Below, in pieces: positions 32,731-40,970 of a stretch of 54,725 bases of DNA. The position numbers were made by a program, and so were the translations under genes. Positions within the stretch are counted from its first letter, which is position 1. The number at the start of each line of letters is the position of its first letter. Below the pieces are notes generated by a model. That model was not told the origin of the DNA and did no database searches. It worked only from the letters and a program-made list of their open reading frames with translations. This DNA is from a virus. The DNA lies in IMG/VR virus record IMGVR_UViG_3300027728_000016, positions 1 through 54,725 of that record. The stretch is one strand, 5' to 3'.

Positions 32731-32963
32731 TATAAATTATCCTCTTTATAAGACCAAAATCGCTTCCCGTCAATAGACATACCATTGGATAGTAGTTCTA
32801 TACTATCGTTCTCTAGCGTATTTTTTTCAAAATTTTCTTTGCCGTGATTGTTGACGGCATTGGGTAGAGCTTTGCCTGACCCCAAATAGGATCGGAGATT
32901 ATTAGCATCTTTGCTAATAAAACACTTACCTAATAAATTATTGGTGGTTTTGTAAACGATCAT
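32730..32963 (-). CDS. Degenerate or truncated GIY-YIG-type domain, 77 aa
   Basis: Reads MIVYKTTNNLLGKCFISKDA then YLGSGKALPNAVNNHGKENF. The pattern IYKxTNxxxGKxYIGKxxxxxxYLGSGKxLxxAIxxYGxENFxKxxLE is that of phage GIY-YIG endonucleases, but YIG has become FIS and the protein ends after the first half. It starts at an ATG 27 nt after a late promoter, overlaps the fibre start (TAATG), and is intact as a frame. It is probably a domesticated remnant of a homing endonuclease, possibly now a coupling ORF for the fibre. Confidence 0.6.
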   Translation of the reverse strand: MIVYKTTNNLLGKCFISKDANNLRSYLGSGKALPNAVNNHGKENFEKNTLENDSIELLSNGMSIDGKRFWSYKEDNL

Positions 32964-32990
32964 ACGTATAACCTAATCCTTGATTACACG

Positions 32991-32998
32991 TATTTATC
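32991..32998 (-). promoter_or_regulatory. T4-type late promoter (GATAAATA) for the fibre unit
   Basis: Minus-strand GATAAATACG upstream of the 32963 gene and the large fibre gene. Confidence 0.6.
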
Positions 32999-33016
32999 TT
33001 AGTTGAGACGAAACCC

Positions 33017-33730
33017 TTAAACGAATTTAGAATAGTATTGTTCTAATCGCTTATACCACATATCCTGATACTTATCGTATTCGTTACCTTCGATGACGAA
33101 CTCGATATACTGTGGTTTAGTCCAAGTATTGTTTACTAGTTCTGGCTTGACACACATAAAGATAACACCTTTGCGTATCTTAGTATTATACACTTCATCG
33201 TGTGCAGTTCCATATGCAGCAGTCTGAACAAAGTAGTCATCGATCCATTCTCGCTTCTTTACTTTGTTTGATTGTTTATGATCCATGATAGCTTCTGCAC
33301 CAGCATGTATTCCGCACAAATCAGTAGTGCCTGCATAGACTTCGGGGAAATATAATGCAACTTCGGTGCCCCAATATTCGTTGCAGTTAACTAATCCATG
33401 TTCGATGATCTGAGTTGCCATCAGATGGCTTTGCTGACTATATGGATTGCTGCCCGGTGAACCGGGATCGTCATCTTTGATGTAGTTTTCGATCCACTTG
33501 TGCATCCTAGTACCTCGATTCGCGGCTTCAGAAGTGATCTCTGCTGCTCTCTTGTGACCTATGTTGTTACGCCAATTCTGTAGAGCTTGTTTAGATTCTT
33601 CAGATTTTGTTGCATCTAGGATCGTGGTTACGCTTGGAACTTTGTTACCGTCGGGGGTAAGATATCGACGCTTACCATCGACTTCTACCTTCTCCATCGC
33701 AGCGTATGGAAATTTGTTAATCAGTGCCAT
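33017..33730 (-). CDS. PD-(D/E)xK exonuclease (RecB-like)
   Basis: 237 residues from the ATG at 33730, which overlaps the upstream TAA; upstream in-frame codons belong to the neighbour. Catalytic pattern: TTDLCG (D137), IMDHKQSNK (D150, K152), and QTAAYG (Q169) match RecB-family nucleases. An N-terminal region with SVTTIL and HKRAAEITSEAANRGTRMHK is the typical start of phage members of the family. Likely role: DNA degradation or recombination ends processing, in an operon with the Fe-S carrier; some RecB-like nucleases hold a 4Fe-4S cluster, though no obvious four-Cys motif is seen here. Confidence 0.82.
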   Translation of the reverse strand: MALINKFPYAAMEKVEVDGKRRYLTPDGNKVPSVTTILDATKSEESKQALQNWRNNIGHKRAAEITSEAANRGTRMHKWIENYIKDDDPGSPGSNPYSQQSHLMATQIIEHGLVNCNEYWGTEVALYFPEVYAGTTDLCGIHAGAEAIMDHKQSNKVKKREWIDDYFVQTAAYGTAHDEVYNTKIRKGVIFMCVKPELVNNTWTKPQYIEFVIEGNEYDKYQDMWYKRLEQYYSKFV

Positions 33731-34050
33731 TATATCGTGAAACTTTCTCCGCAACCACAATAGTCGGTCGCATTAGGATTGATAAAGCTAAATTTCGAAT
33801 CAAAATCTTTCTGTAAATAATCTATGATTGTTCCCTTCAAGTACTCGACTGACTTAGGGTCAACAAACAAGACAAATCCATTTTGAGCAAGCGTGATGTC
33901 CGTGCTTATTGCAGTATCGACGTAATCTAGAACGTAAGATAGTCCAGAACATCCGGTATTTTTCACGCTGACTCTGATGCCTATACCAGAGCCGCGCTTC
34001 GATAGATGTTGTTTGATTTTTTCTTCGGCGTGTTTAGTTAATGTAATCAT
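33730..34050 (-). CDS. A-type Fe-S cluster carrier (IscA/ErpA-like)
   Basis: 106 residues, full length. The three ligands are present: Cys34 in NTGCSGLSY and Cys98/Cys100 in DYCGCGESF. The family passes Fe-S clusters to apo-enzymes. Promoter TTGACG-17-TATACT is upstream, with expression together with the RecB-like nuclease by TAATG overlap. Known in T4-like marine phages. Possible clients in this window are the HiPIP-like protein and host or phage Fe-S enzymes. Confidence 0.9.
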   Translation of the reverse strand: MITLTKHAEEKIKQHLSKRGSGIGIRVSVKNTGCSGLSYVLDYVDTAISTDITLAQNGFVLFVDPKSVEYLKGTIIDYLQKDFDSKFSFINPNATDYCGCGESFTI

Positions 34051-34072
34051 TACAATATTTACTTTATTCTAT

Positions 34073-34101
34073 AGTATAGATCAAGTTATTGCAAACGTCA
34101 A
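34073..34101 (-). promoter_or_regulatory. Sigma-70-type promoter of the IscA-like gene
   Basis: TTGACG (34096-34101), 17 nt, TATACT (34073-34078); the ATG at 34050 is 22 nt further on. Confidence 0.75.
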
Positions 34102-34104
34102 GTT

Positions 34105-34434
34105 TTATTTCATTGCTCTTTTAGCCATTTTAGCGACTGTGTTATTAGCGTCACTGTCGGGTAATTCTGGAGCGGGGGTTCCCTGTTGTCCCTTAAATAC
34201 TATTTTGTCTCCCTGGATGTTCTTAATAAGGTCTTTTAATGGCGGAGATTTGATCATTCCATACAAGTCTTCAACATCAAGAATAACATCGTAATTTTGA
34301 AAATAATTCAATAGGTCTTCGACGGTGTAATCGTCTCCGAGTTCCCCGTCTTTGAGATCCTGTGCTAATTGATTAGTCAATGCTACAATTTTAGCAACGA
34401 AGGTTCGGTCTTGATCTAGTTCAAAAAGAAGCAT
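34105..34434 (-). CDS. Conserved virion-region protein of unknown function
   Basis: 109 residues: LFELDQDRTFVAKIVALTNQ, LAQDLKDGELGDDYTVEDLL, NYFQNYDVILDVEDLYGMIK, then a basic tail. Acidic and helical; I recognise it only as a recurring T4-like marine phage protein. It follows the 35128 gene by 4 nt, suggesting a shared head-assembly role. Confidence 0.55.
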   Translation of the reverse strand: MLLFELDQDRTFVAKIVALTNQLAQDLKDGELGDDYTVEDLLNYFQNYDVILDVEDLYGMIKSPPLKDLIKNIQGDKIVFKGQQGTPAPELPDSDANNTVAKMAKRAMK

Positions 34435-34438
34435 TTGG

Positions 34439-35128
34439 TTATCGCTTCATTCTTCCTACGCTGCTCATCGAAGCATTTGGTTCTTCCGGGCTACCTAGAT
34501 CAGGCATCGGAGGAAGGTCTTCCTCTGCTGGAGCTTCGTCGTCCAAACCAAAATCTACTTCTTCGTCCCCCATATCAGGTTCGCTTCCGAATTCATTCAT
34601 ATTACCTTGACCAGTTAAACCGTTAAGTGCGTTTGTCATTGCGGTTTTTGCTGATTGAAGCGCAGTGTTAAGCGTCGCCAGTGCGCCACCGGCCTGTTGG
34701 TTGTATGTGTCACTTTCAGTAACCCCGATTTCAGATTGAATCGAGTCAACAATGGCTGGTAATTCTTTGACGAGCATATCGTTAACATCTTCATAATACT
34801 TCTGAATCGAGTCAACCATGTCTTGCGCCGCAAGAATAACTTGTGATCTATCTACTTCTTCGTTTTCGAACACGATACGAGGAGTCTTAGCTACTCTCAA
34901 GTGTTGAGATAGTACTTGTTCCATAAACTTCAACTTCAAATAAGTTGGATCGTTCAGTGCTGTATGAAACTTGGGTGATCTTCTAGATTCGTTGATAAGG
35001 CTATTTACTCTGTTAAGCATTGCACGAGTCTTTGCTTGGTCTAGTTTAGATACATCAAAATTCATAGCAAAAGACTCGTGCAATGCTCTAGCCGCTGCGT
35101 TCTTTTTGTCAAAATCATTAAGTTTCAT
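34439..35128 (-). CDS. Probable prohead core or virion protein
   Basis: 229 residues: a helical N-terminus (MKLNDFDKKNAAARALHESF), a helical middle, a Gln/Ala-rich segment and an acidic, Pro-rich tail. It has several (L/I)xE sites, as in A-L-H-E-S (16-18 plus Ser) and L-I-N-E-S, the sequences cut by T4 prohead protease. The composition resembles prohead scaffolding or core proteins. It has late promoter GATAAATA at 35157-35164. No homologue can be named for certain. Confidence 0.55.
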   Translation of the reverse strand: MKLNDFDKKNAAARALHESFAMNFDVSKLDQAKTRAMLNRVNSLINESRRSPKFHTALNDPTYLKLKFMEQVLSQHLRVAKTPRIVFENEEVDRSQVILAAQDMVDSIQKYYEDVNDMLVKELPAIVDSIQSEIGVTESDTYNQQAGGALATLNTALQSAKTAMTNALNGLTGQGNMNEFGSEPDMGDEEVDFGLDDEAPAEEDLPPMPDLGSPEEPNASMSSVGRMKR

Positions 35129-35156
35129 GAGTAGTACTCTTCCCGTGTTGATATAG

Positions 35157-35164
35157 TATTTATC
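35157..35164 (-). promoter_or_regulatory. T4-type late promoter (GATAAATA)
   Basis: Minus-strand GATAAATACT, 28 nt before the ATG at 35128, with GGGAAGAG in the leader. Confidence 0.6.
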
Positions 35165-35173
35165 ACACCTAGT

Positions 35174-35653
35174 CTAAAAACTTGGACGTTTAAGTTTTTT
35201 AAACCTAGTAGACTGGATGTGCTTACAGCTATTTATATAATAAGTGAGTTCGTCGAGAATACCTCTACGCTTCGTCCTATCTTGTTGCAGTTTAACAGTG
35301 TATATGAAATTAGATTCAGTAGTATTGGACATTTTGATCAAACGTTTGTGTATAGTGATTTCAGTTTCGATGCTGCATAGTTTCAAATCTAACATTTCGA
35401 ACTTTTCTGCTTCTCGATATTTACGTTCGTTGTGTAACACACACCAGATAGTCGCATTCCTAAGCGTAGCGAAATCGATTGGTTTTGGCATGACGTTGGA
35501 CTTTACTCTATAGTAACCAGACTCTGCAAGAACAATGGTATATTTTCCATATAGCTCATAGGTTCCTTTTTTGTCATACGTGATGATTACATGTTTAAGA
35601 TCAGAGCTAAGTTCTGACATAAAAAAATGATCGAGTTTTATCGCATTGTGCAT
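35174..35653 (-). CDS. Conserved T4-like phage protein (probable structural)
   Basis: 159 residues. TYELYGKYTIVLAESGYYRV is followed by FATLRNATIWCVLHNERKY and a helical, basic C-terminus LDELTYYINSCKHIQSTRFK. The beta N-terminus plus helical hairpin and the LRNAxxWC and YINxxKHxQxxRF motifs recur in T4-like marine phages. The start overlaps the upstream TAA by one base. Function not known to me. Confidence 0.6.
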   Translation of the reverse strand: MHNAIKLDHFFMSELSSDLKHVIITYDKKGTYELYGKYTIVLAESGYYRVKSNVMPKPIDFATLRNATIWCVLHNERKYREAEKFEMLDLKLCSIETEITIHKRLIKMSNTTESNFIYTVKLQQDRTKRRGILDELTYYINSCKHIQSTRFKKLKRPSF

Positions 35654-36090
35654 TATACTACCTCAAAATAGATGTTCTTTAACTCGTCTGAAGTGTCCAA
35701 AAATGCCGGCATCGTATCTTGTTGTCCATAACATAATATCATCGGGACACCGTCGCAGTCCTTGTACAATGCCCCTAATGGAACAATTCCATTCTCAAAA
35801 ACGCTAGAATGCTGTACTTCAAATTCAAATTTCCAATAGTGTTTGAGGTTGTTTCTGTACAAAACCCCAAACTTGCCAAATTCTGTTTCATGAACGTTTA
35901 TTTTATTTGGCATTTTAATTACTTCGGGCTGTGAACGCAATGATATAACTTGCAACAAAGTATCAAAATTACATTGTGTATTGCGCCGATTTATCCAATC
36001 GTCAACGTCATCAGAATTAGGTTTACTTCTATTCATTACTCCGGTGTGTGTAATATCAAACAGTGTAAGGCAACTGATACGATGTGACAT
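35653..36090 (-). CDS. Conserved phage protein of unknown function, leaderless late gene
   Basis: 145 residues: MSHRISCLTLFDITHTGVMN, RRNTQCNFDTLLQVISLRSQ, then a beta-rich C-terminus. The N-terminal 60 residues are strongly conserved-looking (T4-like phages carry ITxTGVxNR and NTQCNFDTxxQxISLRSQPE). Late octamer variant TCTAAATA at 36096-36103 predicts the mRNA to start on the ATG. It is coupled to the 35653 gene. Confidence 0.6.
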   Translation of the reverse strand: MSHRISCLTLFDITHTGVMNRSKPNSDDVDDWINRRNTQCNFDTLLQVISLRSQPEVIKMPNKINVHETEFGKFGVLYRNNLKHYWKFEFEVQHSSVFENGIVPLGALYKDCDGVPMILCYGQQDTMPAFLDTSDELKNIYFEVV

Positions 36091-36095
36091 AGATA

Positions 36096-36103
36096 TATTT
36101 AGA
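36096..36103 (-). promoter_or_regulatory. Late-type promoter variant (TCTAAATA), predicted +1 on the ATG
   Basis: TCTAAATA, then 5 nt, then ATG at 36090. Variant of the octamer, so less certain. Confidence 0.45.
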
Positions 36104-36106
36104 GTA

Positions 36107-36140
36107 CAAAAACCCGAGAATAATTAAATTCTCGGGTTTT
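36107..36140 (-). terminator. Intrinsic terminator after the 36575 gene
   Basis: A 13-bp perfect stem (36109-36121 with 36128-36140, 6-nt loop); minus-strand 3' side ends in TTTTTG. It ends the monocistronic 36162-36575 transcript. Confidence 0.85.
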
Positions 36141-36161
36141 CGATTTTATGTATGACTATAA

Positions 36162-36575
36162 TTAGCCAGTGAAGGTAGCGTATGCGAGACCAGTTGTAGT
36201 GTTAGCAACTGAAGCAGCAGTAAGCGCAGCATTGACTGCTGCAACAACGTTAGCACTTGCGCCGTAAGTAGCGTCAGCAACTGCCCAAACGCCAACTGGA
36301 TAAATAGCGAATGCTATAGTATCAGGGCCAGCAGTGGTGAACTCATACATGTGGATAGTAGCTTTTTGCTGAACAGTCTGAACGATGACGTTTACTTGTG
36401 TTGTGCTGAAAGCTGATGTGCTGGCTGCAACGATAGTGAAGAAGTCGAGCTTTGGACCCTGTGGCTGAACTGTTGCAGCCGAAGTAACAGCGTTAACACC
36501 AGTGTTGGTGTATGCTGGGGAGTCTATATTCAATACTGGCTTGAAGTCGCCGTTTGTACGTGTAAATTGTGCCAT
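36162..36575 (-). CDS. Small structural (virion) protein
   Basis: 137 residues, Ala/Thr/Val-rich with no charged clusters: MAQFTRTNGDFKPVLNID, QGPKLDFFTIVAASTSAF, ATIHMYEFTTAGPDTIAFAI, ANVVAAVNAALTAASVANTT. Beta strands and one helix. It has its own late promoter (CATAAATA), an AGAGGA ribosome site and a strong terminator, the layout of an abundant virion protein such as a head-decoration or tail protein. No named family. Confidence 0.65.
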   Translation of the reverse strand: MAQFTRTNGDFKPVLNIDSPAYTNTGVNAVTSAATVQPQGPKLDFFTIVAASTSAFSTTQVNVIVQTVQQKATIHMYEFTTAGPDTIAFAIYPVGVWAVADATYGASANVVAAVNAALTAASVANTTTGLAYATFTG

Positions 36576-36618
36576 ATTAGTATTCCTCTAAAAAAGTGAG
36601 TTCATTGACTCATGCATA

Positions 36619-36626
36619 TATTTATG
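36619..36626 (-). promoter_or_regulatory. T4-type late promoter (CATAAATA)
   Basis: Minus-strand CATAAATATA, 44 nt before the ATG at 36575. Confidence 0.6.
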
Positions 36627-36659
36627 CCTAATATTAAAAAAATAGGATCTGGGTATGAT

Positions 36660-37793
36660 TTATCTCTGGACTGCACGATTGGCGGCGGTAAATCCGCTAC
36701 GATTTACAAGTTTGATATCCCCCTGCGGATCTGCGATGACGTACCCCTCCCCGCCAGGTTGGCCTGCGGTCTTGGCTTTGATGCTACTACTCTTATCGAG
36801 TTGCACAATAATATCATTCTTTACATTCATTATGCCTGCAACCAATGTCCATAATGCTTGCCAGCCCGTAAGATTATCAGATATATGCTGGATTATTTTA
36901 GCTTGCTTGACAGTACTTACTTTACTGGATGCTAACCATTGTTGGAAATCAGCGCCGATATTGGTTAGACCCGTGTCTACTTTGCTATTCACGTAAGTAT
37001 AGAGTATGTTAGCAAAATCACTTATCTTCTTTTCACGCAACTCACTATCATCCAACAACATATCGATATCGCGTCCGTGTGCACGAGCGATTGACATCAG
37101 TTTGTTAGTTGCTTTGTTATCTACCTGCGGTGGTTGTTCTACTGTTACTGGCGGAACTACTAATAGTTCTCCACTACGCAATATTTTACCGTCCGTCAAT
37201 GGGCTTTCGTTGCCCATTTCATCAATCTGACGGTGTATTACTACACCTACTTTAGATTGACCGATCTGTTTACCTAATATAGAGTTAGTAGGAACATAAT
37301 ATTCTACTACATTGGGCTTGAATACATAATGTCCATTAACTACAGGCGGAGTATTGAAATACAACAAGTCACCTTTGAAGTAACCTCTATAATCTTTAGG
37401 AACCGCTCTAGCGAATATGTCAAATACGTTCTGCATATTCGTAGCGAAGTTCACATAACTAGGATTCTCTCTGTTCTTGCCGCCCGACCTGTTCAAGAAC
37501 ATGTTCTTTAAGTCGTTACCTGATTTAGCTTTGCCGTCATACCCTCTGGCAGTGAATCCACTTTTGTCAGTAAAGATGAACTCTCCATTGTCATCTCTAC
37601 CAAAAATAACAGCGGGGCTTCCATCCCACTTGACAGTAGTAGCTTTGTTGCCACCTTTCTCCATGTTGATTAGACTTTGGATGGCACGAACTGCTCCTTT
37701 GCTGCCTTCCCAAAAGAGTATATCTTCCGCATGCTGGATTCTAGCAGATTCTAATAATACATGCGACTCATTGATAATCTCTCTAATCTTCAT
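36660..37793 (-). CDS. Ligase-superfamily (covalent nucleotidyltransferase)-like protein with capsid-targeting N-terminus
   Basis: 377 residues. The N-terminus MKIREIINESHVLLES has I-N-E at 7-9, a possible capsid-targeting cut. TTVKWDGSPAVIFG (52-65) supplies the KxDG motif I (K55), and GGEGYVIADPQGDIKLVNR (347-365) supplies motif IV (EG) and motif V (K361) in the right order. This is the core of DNA/RNA ligases and mRNA-capping enzymes. It fits a family I recall as DUF6267. Overlaps the pol-beta-like gene by 4 nt. Ligase, end-repair or capping activity is inference. Confidence 0.7.
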   Translation of the reverse strand: MKIREIINESHVLLESARIQHAEDILFWEGSKGAVRAIQSLINMEKGGNKATTVKWDGSPAVIFGRDDNGEFIFTDKSGFTARGYDGKAKSGNDLKNMFLNRSGGKNRENPSYVNFATNMQNVFDIFARAVPKDYRGYFKGDLLYFNTPPVVNGHYVFKPNVVEYYVPTNSILGKQIGQSKVGVVIHRQIDEMGNESPLTDGKILRSGELLVVPPVTVEQPPQVDNKATNKLMSIARAHGRDIDMLLDDSELREKKISDFANILYTYVNSKVDTGLTNIGADFQQWLASSKVSTVKQAKIIQHISDNLTGWQALWTLVAGIMNVKNDIIVQLDKSSSIKAKTAGQPGGEGYVIADPQGDIKLVNRSGFTAANRAVQR

Positions 37794-38659
37794 AATATAG
37801 TATCCAGCAATATCCTAAACCATTCAGTAGAACCTATCTTAGCTTCTGATAGATCGGGCTTGATGTCATCTGGAACGCCCGCGTCTTTGACTACCGAGTT
37901 GTTTGCGAAATCTTTTAGTATTTTCTTGACTAGTTCAGGTGGATAATTCTTGTCCATTGCCTTATGTAATGTCTCATATGAATATAAGTCATCTGCGTCG
38001 TCTAGTTTAAGTACTTTGGCGATCTCGTCTGGATTCTTATAGGGCCCATCGATGATCTTGTTGATGTTTTTCTTTGTGTAGCCGTCACCTTTTTTATTGG
38101 GTTCAGGTGTTCTCTTAACTCTGACTAGTCCATCGGATGAACTCCACATATATCGTTCAGATTGAAGTGACCTACCATCTGGTATTTTTTCTTCAGAATC
38201 TTTGCGATCAAGAAATGCAGCGATTGTTGAAATCAAGATGTTTCGATAAACTCCTTTATATTTCGAGTCTTTCTCGTGCGGAGCATGATAGAATGTTTTC
38301 ATCCAACCCGGATCGCCGGGCATAAAATCAACTTGAACAAATCCCGTGCGTGGTTTTCCAGGCGTTTCTTTCTCAGGATCGTAATCAGCAATTTTAACTT
38401 TAGTCATGATCACCGAACTTTTAGCAAGTTCCATGATCTCAGGAATGGACTTTAGTTTCTCAACAAAGGCAGGAATATCATCTGGTTTGATATCGATAGC
38501 GACATCGATGTCACCCGAGAATTGCTTTTTACCAACACTACCCAGAGTGTTATTACGCAAATCTATGCCTAATACTTTTTCCAATGACTTAAGAGTAGGT
38601 TCGATCTCACTAATATGAATCGCACCGACTCCGGGCATCGAGCCGCCTTCTGTAAGCAT
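37790..38659 (-). CDS. Pol-beta-superfamily nucleotidyltransferase
   Basis: 289 residues. LGSVGKKQFSGDIDVAID (39-56) is the hG[GS]...Dx[D/E] signature with D50 and D52; the third acid is D111 in VQVDFM. Both catalytic strands are intact. The family adds nucleotides to RNA, protein or small molecules. It overlaps the ligase-like gene in an operon, so an end-processing pair is plausible. A C-terminal helical part (residues 195-289) could bind substrate. The target is unknown; MNT-type toxin activity is an alternative. Confidence 0.75.
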   Translation of the reverse strand: MLTEGGSMPGVGAIHISEIEPTLKSLEKVLGIDLRNNTLGSVGKKQFSGDIDVAIDIKPDDIPAFVEKLKSIPEIMELAKSSVIMTKVKIADYDPEKETPGKPRTGFVQVDFMPGDPGWMKTFYHAPHEKDSKYKGVYRNILISTIAAFLDRKDSEEKIPDGRSLQSERYMWSSSDGLVRVKRTPEPNKKGDGYTKKNINKIIDGPYKNPDEIAKVLKLDDADDLYSYETLHKAMDKNYPPELVKKILKDFANNSVVKDAGVPDDIKPDLSEAKIGSTEWFRILLDTIL

Positions 38660-38662
38660 AAT

Positions 38663-39289
38663 TTATCCTGTAATATTAATTGGGTTTAAAGCTCTAACTA
38701 ATTCATTATAAGCTTGGGGATTACTCTTGCTCAAGTTGTCAAGTTCAGTTTTAATCTTTTCTACAGATGCGAGTTCTTGTTGTTGAGCTTTTGTGAATTC
38801 TGGAGGAGCGCCCGCCGGCGCTCTTCCTTTGTTGACGCTAATTAATGCTAGTCCAACTCTTGCTAAAGTCGTGAGATTTTCTTTTACGTTTTTAGGATAT
38901 TCATCCTGTAATTTTTTGAGATTTTGTTGAACAACCGTTTTGCTCGATTCCCAATTTACCCCGTACATATAATGAGCGAACCAATCCATCATAAAATCAC
39001 TGATTGTTCTTAGTTCTGTTTCTTCGTTAATATTAATAATACTTTCGAGGACATGATTCATCATGTCATACCTCGATTCGGTTGGGATGGTTGATTTTGC
39101 GTTTGGATCAATCAATCCGCCTTTGATGCCGTTGTTCAATGAAGTTGCTGCGTCTCCTACAAAATCTTTGATAAAAATATCCTGAATCATCTGAGACTTG
39201 ATTGTGGTTCCGGGCTGACCTTTACTTCTAAATGCCGCAGCGCCTACGTCTCCGATTACGTTGTGTAATCCTATTTCATTAATTTTCAT
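38663..39289 (-). CDS. Conserved virion-region protein of unknown function
   Basis: 208 residues starting MKINEIGLHNVIGD, like the other MKI-type starts of this region. Helical: DIFIKDFVGDAATSLNNGIK, HVLESIININEETELRTISD, FMMDWFAHYMYGVNWESSK. No motif I can name; the pattern recurs in T4-like phages. The stop lies 3 nt before the pol-beta-like start. Confidence 0.55.
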   Translation of the reverse strand: MKINEIGLHNVIGDVGAAAFRSKGQPGTTIKSQMIQDIFIKDFVGDAATSLNNGIKGGLIDPNAKSTIPTESRYDMMNHVLESIININEETELRTISDFMMDWFAHYMYGVNWESSKTVVQQNLKKLQDEYPKNVKENLTTLARVGLALISVNKGRAPAGAPPEFTKAQQQELASVEKIKTELDNLSKSNPQAYNELVRALNPINITG

Positions 39290-39524
39290 TTTTCTTCCTT
39301 AAGCTTTTGGAAAATCTTGCCTGATCCTTCCCTCGGATAGCACTAAGCAATTTCTTTTCGAGTAGTTCTGCTTTTTCAGGAGAATAATTACGCTGCATTA
39401 GTTCTATCAAGTTGATAGCACTCGTGATGATATTAGATGCACGCGATTCGATCACGTGATTGATATCACGAGTTTCACTATACGACTGCAACTCCTCGAG
39501 GAGGCTTTTTGTTTTTTTCTGCAT
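39279..39524 (-). CDS. Small conserved helical protein, 81 aa
   Basis: Reads MQKKTKSLLEELQSYSETRD, then VIESRASNIITSAINLIELM. I know similar short helical proteins next to head and replication genes of T4-like marine phages; function unknown. Late promoter AATAAATA at 39548-39555. It overlaps the 39289 gene. Confidence 0.55.
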   Translation of the reverse strand: MQKKTKSLLEELQSYSETRDINHVIESRASNIITSAINLIELMQRNYSPEKAELLEKKLLSAIRGKDQARFSKSLRKKNEN

Positions 39525-39547
39525 TGAGAGTAAAATCCTACTAACAG

Positions 39548-39555
39548 TATTTATT
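39548..39555 (-). promoter_or_regulatory. T4-type late promoter (AATAAATA)
   Basis: Minus-strand AATAAATACT, 23 nt before the ATG at 39524. It probably starts the operon down to the ligase-like gene. Confidence 0.5.
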
Positions 39556-39569
39556 AAAAAGAAACAAAA

Positions 39570-40970
39570 TCATTTCTTAAGGGAATTCAATAGAGATTTT
39601 AATTTTGCGCTTTGAATGTCAGGAACTACTCGTTTTTCTTCAATAGATGGGTGTGATATATCTATGCTCGTCCCGACACTGCTAGTATTCTTGATCTGAC
39701 TCATGATCTGGCTTGCACTAGGCTGTGGCTTGCTATCACCTTCTGGGTCTTCATCAGTAATACGCATAGTTTCAATGTTATATTCTAAGTCAATCTTTTG
39801 ACCTACACCAGTCGAACTACGAGATTTCATACACTGTATCTGGTATTTACCGCGTTCGCGCATCGAGCGTGAAGTAAAGATACCAAACACATTATCAGCA
39901 GTATTGATCTTTGAGATACCACCTGCGATGTGACTATGATCAAACTCGATCTCTTCGACCGCCGAACGATTCAACTGTGACGCAGTTACCATGAGAACAC
40001 CTAGTTCTTTCGCTAGGTTTCTAAGTTCTTCCGAGACATACTTATCTTTGATAAACTGATCGTTTGGATTGACTTTCACTGAGACTGGCATGACAAGATC
40101 AAGATAATCGATCATCACGAAGTCTACTTTGATACCGGTCTGAATCTGAACTTCTTTGAGATAGCTACGAATGTCGTTTACTGTGCTTTGTGCAGGCATA
40201 CCCTTAACACGATATTTACCAGACTTCTTGCCCATCATCACGACCTTCAAGCCAGTCGTTTCAATGTCCTTGCGAATGTCTCTTGTACTCATGCTGGTTA
40301 ACATCGCATCTGTGCGCAACGAAGTTAATTCTTCTGATAGTTCGAGACTAACATACACTCCACTGAGGCCTCGCTGTAGCCAGTTTAAAGCGATGTTCAT
40401 CATGACAAGTGACTTACCAGAACCAGAACCACCCGCAAAGATGTTCAACTCGCCGCGACTAAATCCACCGTACAACAGGCGATCCATCTGAGGCCAACCA
40501 GTACTGACTTGTCCACCTGCGTTGAAATACTTATGGATACGCTGTTTAGGATCAGCAAAGTAATCAGTACCCATATCCCTCTGGAGGCTGATCTGAACCG
40601 CGTCTTTAATCAGTTTCTCGACTGGATCGAATTCTCCCTTCTCAAGCATGTCGGCTGCTTTGAGGATAGCTCGTTCAAGCTCTTGGCGTTTTGTGAATGA
40701 TTCAAATTCTTCCAAGAACCAATCGTAGTGCCCCTCATCTAGTTCAGGGATAGTATCGATAGTTGTTCCGGTCGTTGCTTTGATCTGCAAGGGATCAGGC
40801 ATCACGCTATACTTTGTAGAATGTTCTACTATGAATTCTGCAACGGGCCGAAGCGTACGATCAAAATTTGCTGGATTCATGATATTCATAACACGAGTGT
40901 ATAGGTCTGCATTTGTAACCATCATTCTTAAGAATAGTTCTTGCACGTCTGCGTTAAAGTTTTTTATCAT
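39570..40970 (-). CDS. 41: Replicative DNA helicase (gp41, DnaB-like)
   Basis: 466 residues. It is a hexameric 5'-3' helicase with a RecA-type core: Walker A GGSGSGKS (180-187), DFVMIDYLDL Walker B, the QLNRSAVE motif (H3) and KSRSSTGVG arginine finger region. The N-terminal 140 residues are the DnaB-type helical collar. It works with the primase, the next upstream gene, with which it overlaps by 17 nt. No intein, although this gene is a known intein host. A low-complexity C-terminal tail is normal for gp41. Confidence 0.95.
   Translation of the reverse strand: MIKNFNADVQELFLRMMVTNADLYTRVMNIMNPANFDRTLRPVAEFIVEHSTKYSVMPDPLQIKATTGTTIDTIPELDEGHYDWFLEEFESFTKRQELERAILKAADMLEKGEFDPVEKLIKDAVQISLQRDMGTDYFADPKQRIHKYFNAGGQVSTGWPQMDRLLYGGFSRGELNIFAGGSGSGKSLVMMNIALNWLQRGLSGVYVSLELSEELTSLRTDAMLTSMSTRDIRKDIETTGLKVVMMGKKSGKYRVKGMPAQSTVNDIRSYLKEVQIQTGIKVDFVMIDYLDLVMPVSVKVNPNDQFIKDKYVSEELRNLAKELGVLMVTASQLNRSAVEEIEFDHSHIAGGISKINTADNVFGIFTSRSMRERGKYQIQCMKSRSSTGVGQKIDLEYNIETMRITDEDPEGDSKPQPSASQIMSQIKNTSSVGTSIDISHPSIEEKRVVPDIQSAKLKSLLNSLKK

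Noticed and set aside
39570-40970. Intein in the helicase gene gp41, a known intein site
   Set aside because: The protein is continuous at the P-loop and other motifs, with no block A or block F sequence.
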